DNA of 64,000 nucleotides from Algoriphagus sp. Y33 (GCF_014838715.1 NZ_CP061947.1:4330001-4394000), one strand, 5' to 3'; positions 25,897-34,826 are shown, counted from the stretch's first letter. The notes: generated by a model not told the origin, from the letters alone. Translations and numbers: made by a program.

Positions 25897-26616
25897 TTAT
25901 TTATAATACTGTTGTCTCAGACCATTGGGACCATACCACTCTGGGCCAGAGATTTCCAGGGGCTTGAATTCTAATCCTTTATCCATTTTTTGTTTTTGGA
26001 GTTCATTTTTTAATTCTTCGGAGACGATTAAACACCTGGGAGCAGTGGTATAGATGGACAAAATATGGTGTGGGCAACCCTCCTTGATTAAAATCCTATA
26101 AGGTCTTAGTTCATCCATGTACCACATTTCCTTTTCCTTAAATTCTTTGAGTTCAAACAAATCATTGAATTGAATGATTTGCTCGGTTTTTTCATATTTT
26201 CTTGGTGTTTCATCTTCTGAACCAATTAATTTCCTCTTTTTAAAAAAGAAAGTAGATCTGGGAATGTCCACCCATTCATCATCAAAAATCACTATATCCG
26301 TGATCCAATAATCTAACACCCTCTCTTTTCCACGCAATATCGGACAGGGATAAAACCGGATGTTTCCTTTTCTGTAGGATTCTAAAAGCAATTTTGCCCG
26401 ATCGGACAATATAACCCTCATCGATAGATTTGAAGAAGGTTTATAAATATCCAGTAGTTTTCCTCTAGCAGACACTACTTGGGTATGGATATTGTAACTA
26501 GACAAATCCTGCACTTCCGGTATTTGAGCCCCCATTATCAGGTCTTGTTCATCAAAACCAGAATCATATTTGATTTTTGCTACATTGTATATGACATGTA
26601 CTTCATAATATTTCAT
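25897..26616 (-). CDS. Imm11-like immunity protein (distal copy)
   Basis: A 239-residue soluble protein that reads as the Imm11 (DUF1629-type) immunity family: SxxLSMRVILSDRAKLLLES, then an aromatic segment FYPCPILRG, a YWITDIV strand and a C-terminal EWYGPNGL. It is a paralogue of the neighbouring gene, and the two share an almost identical C-terminus (NELQKQKxDKGxEFKPLExS) and even a similar spacer in front. It probably binds and blocks an AHH-type nuclease in the cytoplasm, either the adjacent one or a variant. Confidence 0.65.
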   Translation of the reverse strand: MKYYEVHVIYNVAKIKYDSGFDEQDLIMGAQIPEVQDLSSYNIHTQVVSARGKLLDIYKPSSNLSMRVILSDRAKLLLESYRKGNIRFYPCPILRGKERVLDYWITDIVIFDDEWVDIPRSTFFFKKRKLIGSEDETPRKYEKTEQIIQFNDLFELKEFKEKEMWYMDELRPYRILIKEGCPHHILSIYTTAPRCLIVSEELKNELQKQKMDKGLEFKPLEISGPEWYGPNGLRQQYYK

Positions 26617-26676
26617 TAGAAATCCAGATTGTTGATTTTTACTGTTGGATTACTGCTCTGGGCTGGATTCAGTTTA

Positions 26677-27387
26677 CTATTTATAATACAGTTTCCGAAT
26701 GCCATTGGGGCCATACCACTCGTTATCGGACAGTTCTAATGGCTTGAATTCAACACCCTTATCTAGTTTTTGCTTTTGGAGTTCGTTTTTTATTTCCTCA
26801 CAAACGATAAAATCGGAAATCCCAAAGACTTTAAGAAAAAAGAAAGGCGAAGAAAATCTCTCCTTTATTACCAATTTCTTGGTAAGGATATAACTTAAAT
26901 AATTGAGCTTTTTCTCTTGAGTATTTTTCATTTCTTCCAAATTATGAAACGATATATCCGTTACTCTTTGCCCAAATTCTGTAGCTATGCCATTTACTTC
27001 TTTTTCTATCCATCCCTCGGAAACCTTAAATTTAGACAGCTCAAAGTCTACTTCTTGATCATCATATTTGATTACATCAGTAATCCAAAAGTCATTTAGT
27101 TTTACAGATCCTCTAGTCAAAGGACACCTTAAATAAATAACATTATCATTCCTAAAACCATCCAATAACTCCTTAGCTCTTGTGGATATGATTTTCCTAC
27201 TTCCTAAATCAGATGAAGCTGAGTAAAAATCTTTAACACTAGAACTTGCTGCGATTTTTTGGACTGGCGCCATTCCAATGCTCGGATTTCCATCATATTC
27301 CATGTAGCCCAAAATATTTTGTTCTCCTTGAACATATTCTCTTCTAGCTTCATTCATTATTTGAAGTTGATAATATTTTAATCCCAT
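26677..27387 (-). CDS. Imm11-like immunity protein (toxin-proximal copy)
   Basis: A 236-residue soluble paralogue of the distal immunity gene, with DLGSRKIISTRAKELLDGFR and DFWITDVIKYDDQEVDFEL in matching positions but a different centre. Its start overlaps the toxin stop by 10 bases, so toxin and immunity are translationally coupled, as expected of a cognate pair. Imm11-type genes beside AHH-domain proteins are a known arrangement, for example in myxobacteria. Function is inferred from family and context. Confidence 0.68.
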   Translation of the reverse strand: MGLKYYQLQIMNEARREYVQGEQNILGYMEYDGNPSIGMAPVQKIAASSSVKDFYSASSDLGSRKIISTRAKELLDGFRNDNVIYLRCPLTRGSVKLNDFWITDVIKYDDQEVDFELSKFKVSEGWIEKEVNGIATEFGQRVTDISFHNLEEMKNTQEKKLNYLSYILTKKLVIKERFSSPFFFLKVFGISDFIVCEEIKNELQKQKLDKGVEFKPLELSDNEWYGPNGIRKLYYK

Positions 27388-28472
27388 TTTACATCATTTA
27401 TTTTTCCGTTGGCAGGTAAGTTTTGAATAGCCGTTCTTGCTTTAGAGATCTGCTGATTAATATAAGAATAGGCCTGTTCTGGTGTTGCACGCGGATAGAT
27501 CCTATTAAAGCTATTTAGTCTTTCTAAAAACCAAGCATTATATGTGGGATGAGTAGTATTTTGAGTAGCCAGAACTTCAAGGCCATTATTTATTTCATTA
27601 ATGTGAAAAGGGTTACCATTCGCCTTCGCTGCTTTTTGCACTAACGGATGGTTTGCATGCTCCAAAGGTAATATATGATGGGCATGTTTAGAAGGATCAG
27701 TTATCCCCATGGCAGTTCGAAGCCGTGTTCCTCCAAACTTAATTAGACTACCGTCCTTTACCCATACCTGGGAGATTCGTCTAGTCGTCCCTGGGATTAT
27801 TCCTTTCAATCGAAGAGCTCCCTTTACTGTGGTCGAAAACAATCCGATAACAGGTGTGGCTGCTAAAAGGCTGAGATTACCATTTACCCGGTCTCCTTCT
27901 AAGTAATATAACCCGGCGTTGAGCAGGTCAGCGGGGATACCAAAACCTTCAATCAAGCCTATTCCATCCAAGCCAAGGTGAATGGCCTCTTTGGCTGTTT
28001 CGTAAAACAACTTCTCTTCAGACCAGCTTGGGTTAGCTGATTTTAGGGTTGCGTATTTGATTTCAAAATAGGCTTGAAGCAGCCTTAAAATAATATCGTT
28101 CGAAAAATCGGCTGTAGATTCAGTCATTAGCCCGTCGATGGCTAACCCAAAGGTCGAATTGAATTCTCCTGTCAAAGCGCCATTCATCCCCGCCGCTATG
28201 GTAAACAGTGCCGCTTCGTTATCCTGATTGCCATCTGTCAAAAGCACTTGCCATAATGCATTTGCAAATTCCGTATTGTTGCTTAAATATTGTAAGTGGA
28301 AATCGCTCAAAATCCCACCTAGTTTTGCATTGATGGATGAAGAAACCTTGGTTTTAGTAAAAACAGGTGTCCCAAAATCGGATAGTTCACAGTCCATACA
28401 TGTCCTCAAGCCCGATTCATTTGAATTCGTCTTTCGCCAATTTGCGCCAGTACAATCAACGGTCAATACCAT
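27378..28472 (-). CDS. Polymorphic toxin, C-terminal part with AHH nuclease domain
   Basis: The frame after the G tract; it stays open from about 28563, and the ATG at 28472 is only the first internal one. A helical, glycine-containing middle (GLIEGFGIPADLLNAGLYYL, about residues 172-191) resembles the pre-toxin segments of secreted polymorphic toxins. The C-terminal domain is an AHH nuclease of the HNH/endonuclease VII fold: HAHHILP (263-269), NPFHINEINNGL (287-298) and HPTYN (308-312). It should cut DNA or RNA of a target cell. The N-terminal half lies in another frame upstream (28538-29164), so as sequenced the full toxin is not made without slippage. Confidence 0.8.
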   Translation of the reverse strand: MVLTVDCTGANWRKTNSNESGLRTCMDCELSDFGTPVFTKTKVSSSINAKLGGILSDFHLQYLSNNTEFANALWQVLLTDGNQDNEAALFTIAAGMNGALTGEFNSTFGLAIDGLMTESTADFSNDIILRLLQAYFEIKYATLKSANPSWSEEKLFYETAKEAIHLGLDGIGLIEGFGIPADLLNAGLYYLEGDRVNGNLSLLAATPVIGLFSTTVKGALRLKGIIPGTTRRISQVWVKDGSLIKFGGTRLRTAMGITDPSKHAHHILPLEHANHPLVQKAAKANGNPFHINEINNGLEVLATQNTTHPTYNAWFLERLNSFNRIYPRATPEQAYSYINQQISKARTAIQNLPANGKINDVKWD

Positions 28473-28537
28473 TTCTTGCTTTCCGCATCCACAATTGTGT
28501 GTATGGCTCGCTCCATCACATCCACAAGGCGTATAAC

Positions 28538-29164
28538 TTATAGTCCAAGTACATGAGGAACCTCCCCCCCCCCCACCCCCTGATGCATCTCCGCCTTCGA
28601 GAGAAATCCACGCTTCGCCACTTCCTCCGCGTCCCCGCCGTTTCCAGATCCTGAACTAATGGTCACCTGATCACAAGTCACAGGATTCCCATTTGCATCC
28701 GATATCCCCTGACACCTCTCCAGCAGCAACGGATTGGAATCATTGAAAAAGCTCGAAAAGGAATACCGTTTGATAGTTGCTCCCGATTGAAGAAAATCCC
28801 CGCTTTCTAAAAATGATAGGTACTGAAGACTATCGAACTCATACTTCAAGATGTATTGATCCAGTAGCTTATTCAAGCTGTCGGAGACCATTACCAGATT
28901 GAAAATGCTGAACCGATCTTTCTTTTCTAAAAAAGGGACTGTGTAGGTTTTTCTTGCGATGGTGTCTTGGGTAAGGAAGGAGGCATCCAGATCAAAAAGA
29001 AAGTCTGAATTCTCTCGGAGCTGAGCGGATTTAATCACATGTACACCCAGCCTCTTGTGCATCTGGAGTCCGAGGTTCTGCAAGTCTGAGTGAGAAGCGG
29101 ACCGGATCTTGAAGGAACTTGAACTTTGTTCTCTTACTTCAGGCTCTGTAAGTTTTTCCTCCAT
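28538..29164 (-). CDS. Polymorphic toxin, N-terminal part (frameshifted)
   Basis: A 208-codon frame beginning MEEKLTEPEVREQ, with no signal peptide or transmembrane segment. Its natural continuation is the AHH toxin frame: in the frame one base earlier the DNA reads on from the G tract as GGSSCTWTISYTPCGCDGAS, then cysteine-rich THNCGCGKQE, straight into the toxin. In the given sequence the tract of 11 G forces the frame into PHVLGL and stop. One extra G or two fewer would join both parts into about 590 residues. The lack of a secretion signal leaves the export route open; it may itself be a displaced C-terminal toxin cassette. Confidence 0.65.
   Translation of the reverse strand: MEEKLTEPEVREQSSSSFKIRSASHSDLQNLGLQMHKRLGVHVIKSAQLRENSDFLFDLDASFLTQDTIARKTYTVPFLEKKDRFSIFNLVMVSDSLNKLLDQYILKYEFDSLQYLSFLESGDFLQSGATIKRYSFSSFFNDSNPLLLERCQGISDANGNPVTCDQVTISSGSGNGGDAEEVAKRGFLSKAEMHQGVGGGEVPHVLGL
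28564..28574 (-). repeat. Homopolymer G11 tract at the toxin frameshift
   Basis: Eleven consecutive C on the plus strand (G in the toxin gene), followed by A and five more C. It sits exactly where the toxin reading frame is lost. Tracts this long slip readily during replication. A sequencing or assembly error of one base is the main alternative. Confidence 0.9.
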
Positions 29165-29419
29165 GGGCTCTAGTTGTCAGCCGCCTGTCAATGACGCAAC
29201 AAGGAAAGAATCAGTATAGAAAGAAAAAACTATTCAAAGAGTTAGTGCGTGTAGAATACTGTTTCATAAAATGTGTTTTTTTATTTCCTCAAAAATAGGT
29301 GTTCTCCACATCCAAAAACATACCCTGTACTGGGTATGTTTTTGGATTTTCTAAAAGAAAAAATACATTTATTCTGTTTATAAGTTGGCAAGCAGACCCA
29401 AGCGTTGCCCTCCTCAGCA
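29165..29419. other. Region between toxin start and truncated esterase copy
   Basis: It should hold the toxin promoter, though no exact TAnnTTTG box was found on the minus strand. Besides the hairpin it holds TCCTGCTGAGGA-like inverted bases beside the repeat junction (29408-29425). No gene is seen. Confidence 0.4.
29312..29345. terminator. Strong bidirectional hairpin upstream of the toxin gene
   Basis: A perfect 14-base stem, CCAAAAACATACCC and its complement, around the loop TGTACT; A-rich on one side and T-rich on the other. It could stop transcription in both directions and insulate the toxin promoter from the truncated esterase copy. Confidence 0.7.
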
Positions 29420-29815
29420 GGAGGGCTTAGCCGATTGGATTGGTTTCTGGAAGATGAGCCTGACGTATTCATCCTAGAGCTTGGAGGAAATGACGGGCTT
29501 CGGGGAATAAAACTCACTGAGACTAAAAGCAATTTACTTAAAATCATAGATAAGGTCAGATCAAAATACCCTGAAACAAAAATCATATTGGCTGGCATGC
29601 AAATCCCCCCGAATATGGGTCAGGAATATGCCGGTGAGTTTTCTGCCATGTACCCTGCCGTAGCAGCCGAAAAAGACGTGGTTTTAATCCCTTTTCTCTT
29701 GGAAAATGTAGGGGGAATTCCGGAATTAAATCTTCCTGACGGCATTCATCCTACGGAAGAGGGGCATGAGATCGTGTTTGAGACGATTTGGCCTTACATT
29801 GAAAACTCACTTTAA
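29420..29815 (+). pseudogene. 5'-truncated esterase copy (right repeat)
   Basis: It carries the last 130 or so codons of the SGNH esterase, starting inside block II, so the nucleophile serine block and signal peptide are absent. Blocks III (GGNDG) and V (DGIHPTEEGHE) remain. The first 380 bases equal 24715-25094 except for two substitutions; after that it ends in ENSL and TAA instead of EQAL. It has no start signals of its own and is probably not translated as an enzyme. Confidence 0.9.
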
Positions 29816-29960
29816 GTAATAGATTCAAAGTGTCAATTTTTTAAAGATATTTCAGAAGAATTATTCCATATAAGGAACATGCGTTCAAGGTTGTAGCAAG
29901 TCAGTTTCATTGATCTAATTTTTTACGCTATATTTTAGCATTCATTAAAATTTTTAAAAA

Positions 29961-31703
29961 ATGAGCTTTCAAATCAACTCTCCCGGGGATTCTTACGACG
30001 TCATTATCGTTGGATCCGGAGCTGGCGGCGGAATGGCCTCCAAGATCCTATCTGAGGCCGGACTCTCAGTAGCAGTTGTTGAGGCAGGCGGAGATTTTGA
30101 CCCTGCTAAGGAAGAAGACAGAACCCAGCTTAGACCTCCTTGGGAATCCCCACGAAGAGGCGCAGGCACTCAACTCCGCCCTTTTGGAGATTTTGATGCT
30201 GCTATAGGAGGCTGGGAAATCGAAGGCGAACCATACACCAGAAAAGACGGGTCAGAGTTCGACTGGTTCCGGTCCAGAATGGTCGGTGGTAGAACCAACC
30301 ACTGGGGAAGAATCTCTTTACGATTTGGCCCCAATGATTTCAAACGAGCAAGCATAGATGGGCTGGGTGATGACTGGCCTATTGGCTATGACGATGTCAA
30401 GCCGTACTACGATAAAGTAGATAAACTGATCGGTGTTTATGGCACCAAAGAAGGAATATACAATGAACCCGATGGTTTTTTTCTTCCTCCACCTAAGCCA
30501 AGACTCCATGAGCTTTACCTAAAAAAAGGCACAACTGCCGCAAGTATCCCGATGATTCCGTCCCGGCTTTCTATGCTTACCAGACCGATCAATAAGGAGC
30601 GTGGAGTTTGTTTTTTCTGTCGCCAATGCAACCGTGCCTGTCAGGTTTATGCAGATTTCTCCGCTGGGACATGCTTGGTTCATCCTGCCATGAAGCAGGG
30701 AAAAGTGGATCTCTACACGCACAGCATGGTAAGAAAAGTCACTACTGATGATTCCGGAAAAGCTACAGGCGTTTCTTTTGTCAACGTAAAAGACATGAAA
30801 GAATACAAACTCAAATCCAGAGTAGTCGTACTTGGCGCATCTGCATGTGAGACATCCCGGATCATGCTAAATTCCATATCAAAGACGCATCCAAACGGGA
30901 TCGGTAATAGTTCCGGTGTATTGGGTCATTACCTGCATGATTCTACAGGTGCCAGCAGATCAGGGATTATTCCAGACTTGATGGGTCGAGACCGCTACAA
31001 TGAAGACGGGACAGGTGGCATGCATATGTACACGCCGTGGTGGCTGGACAATAAAAAACTTGATTTTGCCAGAGGCTACCATATAGAATATGGAGGAGGA
31101 ATGAGTCAGCCTAGCTACGGAGCAGGTAACGGAATGGACTCAATGAGAAAATACATCACGGACGAATTCGGAAAACCAAGTGCAAATGGAGGCTATGGAG
31201 TAGGGCTGAAAAAAGACATCCGCCAAATCTATGGATCCACTGTAGGAATGGCAGGCCGTGGAGAAAGTGTTCCGAGATTTGACAATTACTGTGAAATCGA
31301 TCCAACTGTGGTGGACAAATTTGGCATTCCTGTACTCCGCTTTAATTACAAGTGGACGGATCAGGAAATTAATCAAGCAAAGCACATGCAAGATACTTTT
31401 GAAGAAATCTTAACTGGTGCCGGAGCCAAATTATTAGGATCAAAACCAGGTGCAGATACGCTCTATGGTCTTGCTGCTCCCGGAAGAATCATTCACGAAG
31501 TGGGCACAGCAAGAATGGGGAATAACCCAAAAACATCTGTGCTTAACTCTAATTCACAAGCCCATGATTGCAAAAATTTGTTTGTAGTAGATGCAGGATC
31601 TTTTGTATCTCAAGCGGATAAAAACCCCACTTGGACGATCTTAGCGCTAAGCTGGAGAACATCAGATTACATCGTATCAGAACTGAAAAAGAAAAATATT
31701 TAA
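29961..31703 (+). CDS. GMC family FAD-dependent oxidoreductase
   Basis: A 580-residue flavoprotein of the glucose-methanol-choline group. The Rossmann motif DVIIVGSGAGGGMASKIL is at about residues 13-30, the GMC signature region includes GGRTNHWGRISLRFG, and the C-terminal domain has IHEVGTARMGNNP and DAGSFVSQADKNPTWTILAL, with a histidine expected at the catalytic base place. A cysteine cluster CFFCRQCNRAC (about 215-225) may be unusual for the family or reflect the gluconate-dehydrogenase-like subgroup. It is paired with a subunit 3 gene 4 bases downstream, so it probably oxidises a sugar alcohol or sugar in the periplasm. It has no signal of its own and may be exported with the Tat-signal partner. 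Confidence 0.9.
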   Translation: MSFQINSPGDSYDVIIVGSGAGGGMASKILSEAGLSVAVVEAGGDFDPAKEEDRTQLRPPWESPRRGAGTQLRPFGDFDAAIGGWEIEGEPYTRKDGSEFDWFRSRMVGGRTNHWGRISLRFGPNDFKRASIDGLGDDWPIGYDDVKPYYDKVDKLIGVYGTKEGIYNEPDGFFLPPPKPRLHELYLKKGTTAASIPMIPSRLSMLTRPINKERGVCFFCRQCNRACQVYADFSAGTCLVHPAMKQGKVDLYTHSMVRKVTTDDSGKATGVSFVNVKDMKEYKLKSRVVVLGASACETSRIMLNSISKTHPNGIGNSSGVLGHYLHDSTGASRSGIIPDLMGRDRYNEDGTGGMHMYTPWWLDNKKLDFARGYHIEYGGGMSQPSYGAGNGMDSMRKYITDEFGKPSANGGYGVGLKKDIRQIYGSTVGMAGRGESVPRFDNYCEIDPTVVDKFGIPVLRFNYKWTDQEINQAKHMQDTFEEILTGAGAKLLGSKPGADTLYGLAAPGRIIHEVGTARMGNNPKTSVLNSNSQAHDCKNLFVVDAGSFVSQADKNPTWTILALSWRTSDYIVSELKKKNI

Positions 31704-31706
31704 GCC

Positions 31707-32414
31707 ATGAACAGAAGAGAAAACCTCAAACTACTCTTTACCGGTTCAGTTGGTACGGGTTTCCTACTTACCGGATGTTCGCCTGAAGAGCAGTCTTTAC
31801 AGGAAAATGCACTGCTGGATGCAGGCACAATCGGAGGTAGAACTCAAGAAGAAAAACAACGCAATCAAGAATTACTTTCTGAAACCTTTTTCACCGACGA
31901 TGAGCGAAAAAAGCTTAGCACATTGGTTGACATCATTATGCCTAAAGACGATGAGTCCCCCGCTGCAACGGAAATTGGCGTGGTGGATTTCATGGAGTTT
32001 ATGATGAAAGATCAGCCAGGAAATCAAACCCCCATGCGCGGGGGGTTGATGTGGCTGGATTTCGAAGCCGATGAGAAATTTGGAAAAACATTCAATGAGC
32101 TAAGTGAAACTGAAGTAATGCAAATCGTGGATGAGGTAGCGTGGCCGGATACTGCAAAGCCCGAGTATGATGGTGGTGTACGCTGGTTTAATTCTCTAAG
32201 AAACTTGACATGCTCAGGATATTTCTCTACCGAAGCTGGCTGGAAATACATAGGCTATGTTGGAAATAAGCCCAATGCTTGGGATGGTGTACCTCAAGAA
32301 GTAATGGACAAGCATGGAATGCATCTGGAAGAAAAGTACATTTCTCAATACCTCAAACCTGAAGATCGGGGAACGATAATCCAATGGGATGATGAAGGGA
32401 ATGTTATTGGTTAA
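31707..32414 (+). CDS. Gluconate 2-dehydrogenase subunit 3 family protein
   Basis: A 235-residue partner of the GMC oxidoreductase. It starts MNRRENLKLLFTGSVGTGFL, a twin-arginine-like signal, with a lipobox-like LLTGC next. The body has the family phrase LSTLVDIIMPKDDESPAATE and later GGVRWFNSL. Proteins of this family associate with GMC subunits for folding, export or electron transfer. The gene is 4 bases after its partner and is followed by a strong terminator, so the pair is a closed operon. Confidence 0.88.
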   Translation: MNRRENLKLLFTGSVGTGFLLTGCSPEEQSLQENALLDAGTIGGRTQEEKQRNQELLSETFFTDDERKKLSTLVDIIMPKDDESPAATEIGVVDFMEFMMKDQPGNQTPMRGGLMWLDFEADEKFGKTFNELSETEVMQIVDEVAWPDTAKPEYDGGVRWFNSLRNLTCSGYFSTEAGWKYIGYVGNKPNAWDGVPQEVMDKHGMHLEEKYISQYLKPEDRGTIIQWDDEGNVIG

Positions 32415-32421
32415 AAAACTA

Positions 32422-32449
32422 AAACTCAGTCAAAAGGCTGAGTTTTTTT
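32422..32449 (+). terminator. Terminator of the GMC operon
   Basis: AAACTCAG and CTGAGTTT pair around TCAAAAGG, followed by a T run; directly after the subunit 3 stop. Confidence 0.8.
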
Positions 32450-32502
32450 ATTGATTTTCGAATATTGTTTTTAATTTAAAGATCAACTACTAGTTAATTG
32501 AA

Positions 32503-33693
32503 ATGCGCAATTCTTTTTTTTCGCTAATTCTTCTCGGCCTTTTTTCAGCGTGTGGAAGCCCTGAAGAGAATGTAACAGAAAGGGACACTTCCCTCAAACT
32601 TGAATTTGAATTGCTGGACTCGCTGGATCTTGATTTTTTAGGTTCCCCTATCCTTGCTTCCACCAATCCCGAGGGAAGTCGATTTGCGTTCTTTGATTTT
32701 CCTTCCAAAAAGATCATCATTTCAGAGAAATCCGGAGAAATCCTTGATACACTTTCAAAAAATGGTGACACACCGGATGCCTACGGTTTTTTGATTGATC
32801 TGCCTGTAATTTGGGAAAATGACAAGCTCATCCAAGTTGGCATGAACGGGGTCTTTATCTATGATCAAGAAGGCAATATGCTAAAAAAGATAAAGCATCC
32901 TGAAGACATGGGAGCGGCAGCATTTATGTCTATAACAGGCAAAACCTCTAAAATAGTCCAATTCGAGGGTGTTTCCTACCTACTAATGAATTCTATCAGA
33001 ACTAGAAATACCTATGCTGGAGAGCAGAAGTTTTACGACACATACAAAGCACTGGAGATAGTCAATTTGGAAACCGGTGAAACAACGGACTTTGGCCCCT
33101 TTGAAGAAGGCAGTCTGTTCCGCAATGGCAAGGGATTTATTCAAAGCGATTACCTACCTGCTTTTGCAGAGAACAAAGGAAAATTATATCTATCACATGG
33201 TGGGGAGCCGAAAGTCTGGATTTATGACTTTTCTCCCAAAAATGCTACACTTGACACAGCCTTAGCTCTTGACATCCCACATCTATTTCCGATAGAAGGT
33301 GTGGATCGTGAAGAACTCTCGGAAGGCAATTTTTCGGTAAACGGCGGAAACGCTGCGATAAAAAATATTTTTGTCCAGAGTGGAAAAATACTAATCTCCT
33401 ATTTCCCCGGGCTCGATCCTGTGGAAATGGTGGAAGCTCAAAAATTATGGAGTGAGGGAAAAGAAGAAGAAGGCATGGCTCTTTATAGAAAACTGCAGGA
33501 AAAATCACCTCCCGGCATTTTGATTTATGATGAGAACAGTTTAGAACTTCTGGCACAATTGGACTATCCCAAAAACACAAATAATGGAGGACATCTTGCT
33601 GACAGAGAGTTTATCTACTTTCAAAAGGCCCCAGCCCAGGATGTAGAAGAAGATTTTTTGAGGGTCTACAAAATGAAACTGGTTGAAAAATGA
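32503..33693 (+). CDS. DUF4221-type lipoprotein 1
   Basis: A 396-residue exported lipoprotein (signal with lipobox FSAC at about residues 14-17, then GSPEENVTERD). The mature part reads like the DUF4221 or six-bladed beta-propeller group of Bacteroidota, with repeated short strands and turns such as IIISEKSGEIL and GVFIYDQEGNML. No catalytic motif is seen; such proteins may sense or bind ligands at the cell surface. Its stop overlaps the start of the next gene (ATGA), and three paralogues follow each other. Confidence 0.65.
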   Translation: MRNSFFSLILLGLFSACGSPEENVTERDTSLKLEFELLDSLDLDFLGSPILASTNPEGSRFAFFDFPSKKIIISEKSGEILDTLSKNGDTPDAYGFLIDLPVIWENDKLIQVGMNGVFIYDQEGNMLKKIKHPEDMGAAAFMSITGKTSKIVQFEGVSYLLMNSIRTRNTYAGEQKFYDTYKALEIVNLETGETTDFGPFEEGSLFRNGKGFIQSDYLPAFAENKGKLYLSHGGEPKVWIYDFSPKNATLDTALALDIPHLFPIEGVDREELSEGNFSVNGGNAAIKNIFVQSGKILISYFPGLDPVEMVEAQKLWSEGKEEEGMALYRKLQEKSPPGILIYDENSLELLAQLDYPKNTNNGGHLADREFIYFQKAPAQDVEEDFLRVYKMKLVEK

Positions 33694-34826
33694 AATACGG
33701 ACACTTTTTTTTCACTATTGCAACCGCCAGCATCTTTGCATGCTCTTCTTCAGAAAACACCGAAGAAGAAGCTTCTGAATTTTCAAATGAATGGGAGCTA
33801 CAAATCGTGGATTCGATTCAGGTGGATTATCTGGCCGATATCGTGGAAGGGACATTTAACAAAGGGGTTGGAATTATAAAAAACATAGAAGGAAACACTT
33901 TGATTAAATTTGACTCTACAGGCAATATCCTCATCAAAAAAACATACCCACAAGAAGGTCCTGGCACTGTCCTTTGGCTAGAGACTTTGATTGAAAATCA
34001 AGGTGAATATTACGGCACAACTTCTTTTAGAGACATCTACCACTTCGATAGTAGCCTGAATTTAAAGAAAAGCCTAGAAATGCCATTCATAGGCGAAGCC
34101 CGCGGTGGAGCATACAACAGGAAAAACATCAAATTCTGGAACAATAAAATCCTATTATGGTATCCGGGAAGGGATGGAATCAGCCCCTACATCAATCACT
34201 TTTACAGAGATTATCCGCTGCTAGAACTATATGATCTGGAAACCCAGGATTCAAAACCAGTTGTAAGAATTCCTCCGACCTCAAAATTTTCCACTGATAA
34301 ATTCCATGACCGTCCTTATATCAACTTCACAATTGAAAACGACAGTCTTTACCTCACTTTATCTAATGAGCCCCTTGTCCATGTATATACTATGGGGGAT
34401 TCAGTTTCCTGGATAAGAAGTATGGATTTTTCTCCCTCTGATTTTCTGTTAATTCCAGGACAGAAGAAACCCGTATCCTATTCCCAATCCATGCAACTAC
34501 ATGAAGCGAGTATTAATGCCATTTATTCGGATCCATCTCACCTCACCGTTTATTATCATGGTGGAATAACCAGTGATACCTTCAAGAACTTTGAGCTCAA
34601 AGAAAGAGAAAATTTCCACCGATATCCTGAATTTAAAAAGACTTACCTCAAAGTATATCAATATGACTTTGGCTGGTCCAATGAAGTTTTAGTTTCATCA
34701 AAGATTGGCCCTATCTTAAACATCGAATCCCTCTCCAAACCTTTCTATGCTCTTCGAAATGACGATTTCATCGGCAAAGAGCAGGATTACTTGACTTTTT
34801 ATAAACTTCAATTGGTACAGAAATGA
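33690..34826 (+). CDS. DUF4221-type lipoprotein 2
   Basis: A 378-residue paralogue of its neighbours, with lipobox FACS (about residues 15-18) and then a long acidic stretch NTEEEASEF. The body begins with the shared opening xxIVDSIQVDYLADI, matching LLDSLDLDFLG and IYDSLVVDYLG of the flanking genes. It ends in FYKLQLVQK, parallel to YKMKLVEK and YKTRLVAK. Overlaps of 4 bases on both sides show a tightly coupled operon. Function unknown. Confidence 0.65.
   Translation: MKYGHFFFTIATASIFACSSSENTEEEASEFSNEWELQIVDSIQVDYLADIVEGTFNKGVGIIKNIEGNTLIKFDSTGNILIKKTYPQEGPGTVLWLETLIENQGEYYGTTSFRDIYHFDSSLNLKKSLEMPFIGEARGGAYNRKNIKFWNNKILLWYPGRDGISPYINHFYRDYPLLELYDLETQDSKPVVRIPPTSKFSTDKFHDRPYINFTIENDSLYLTLSNEPLVHVYTMGDSVSWIRSMDFSPSDFLLIPGQKKPVSYSQSMQLHEASINAIYSDPSHLTVYYHGGITSDTFKNFELKERENFHRYPEFKKTYLKVYQYDFGWSNEVLVSSKIGPILNIESLSKPFYALRNDDFIGKEQDYLTFYKLQLVQK

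Noticed and set aside
25095..29419. Prophage or integrative element
   Set aside because: No integrase, structural, replication or transfer genes and no tRNA; only toxin/immunity-type genes between direct repeats.
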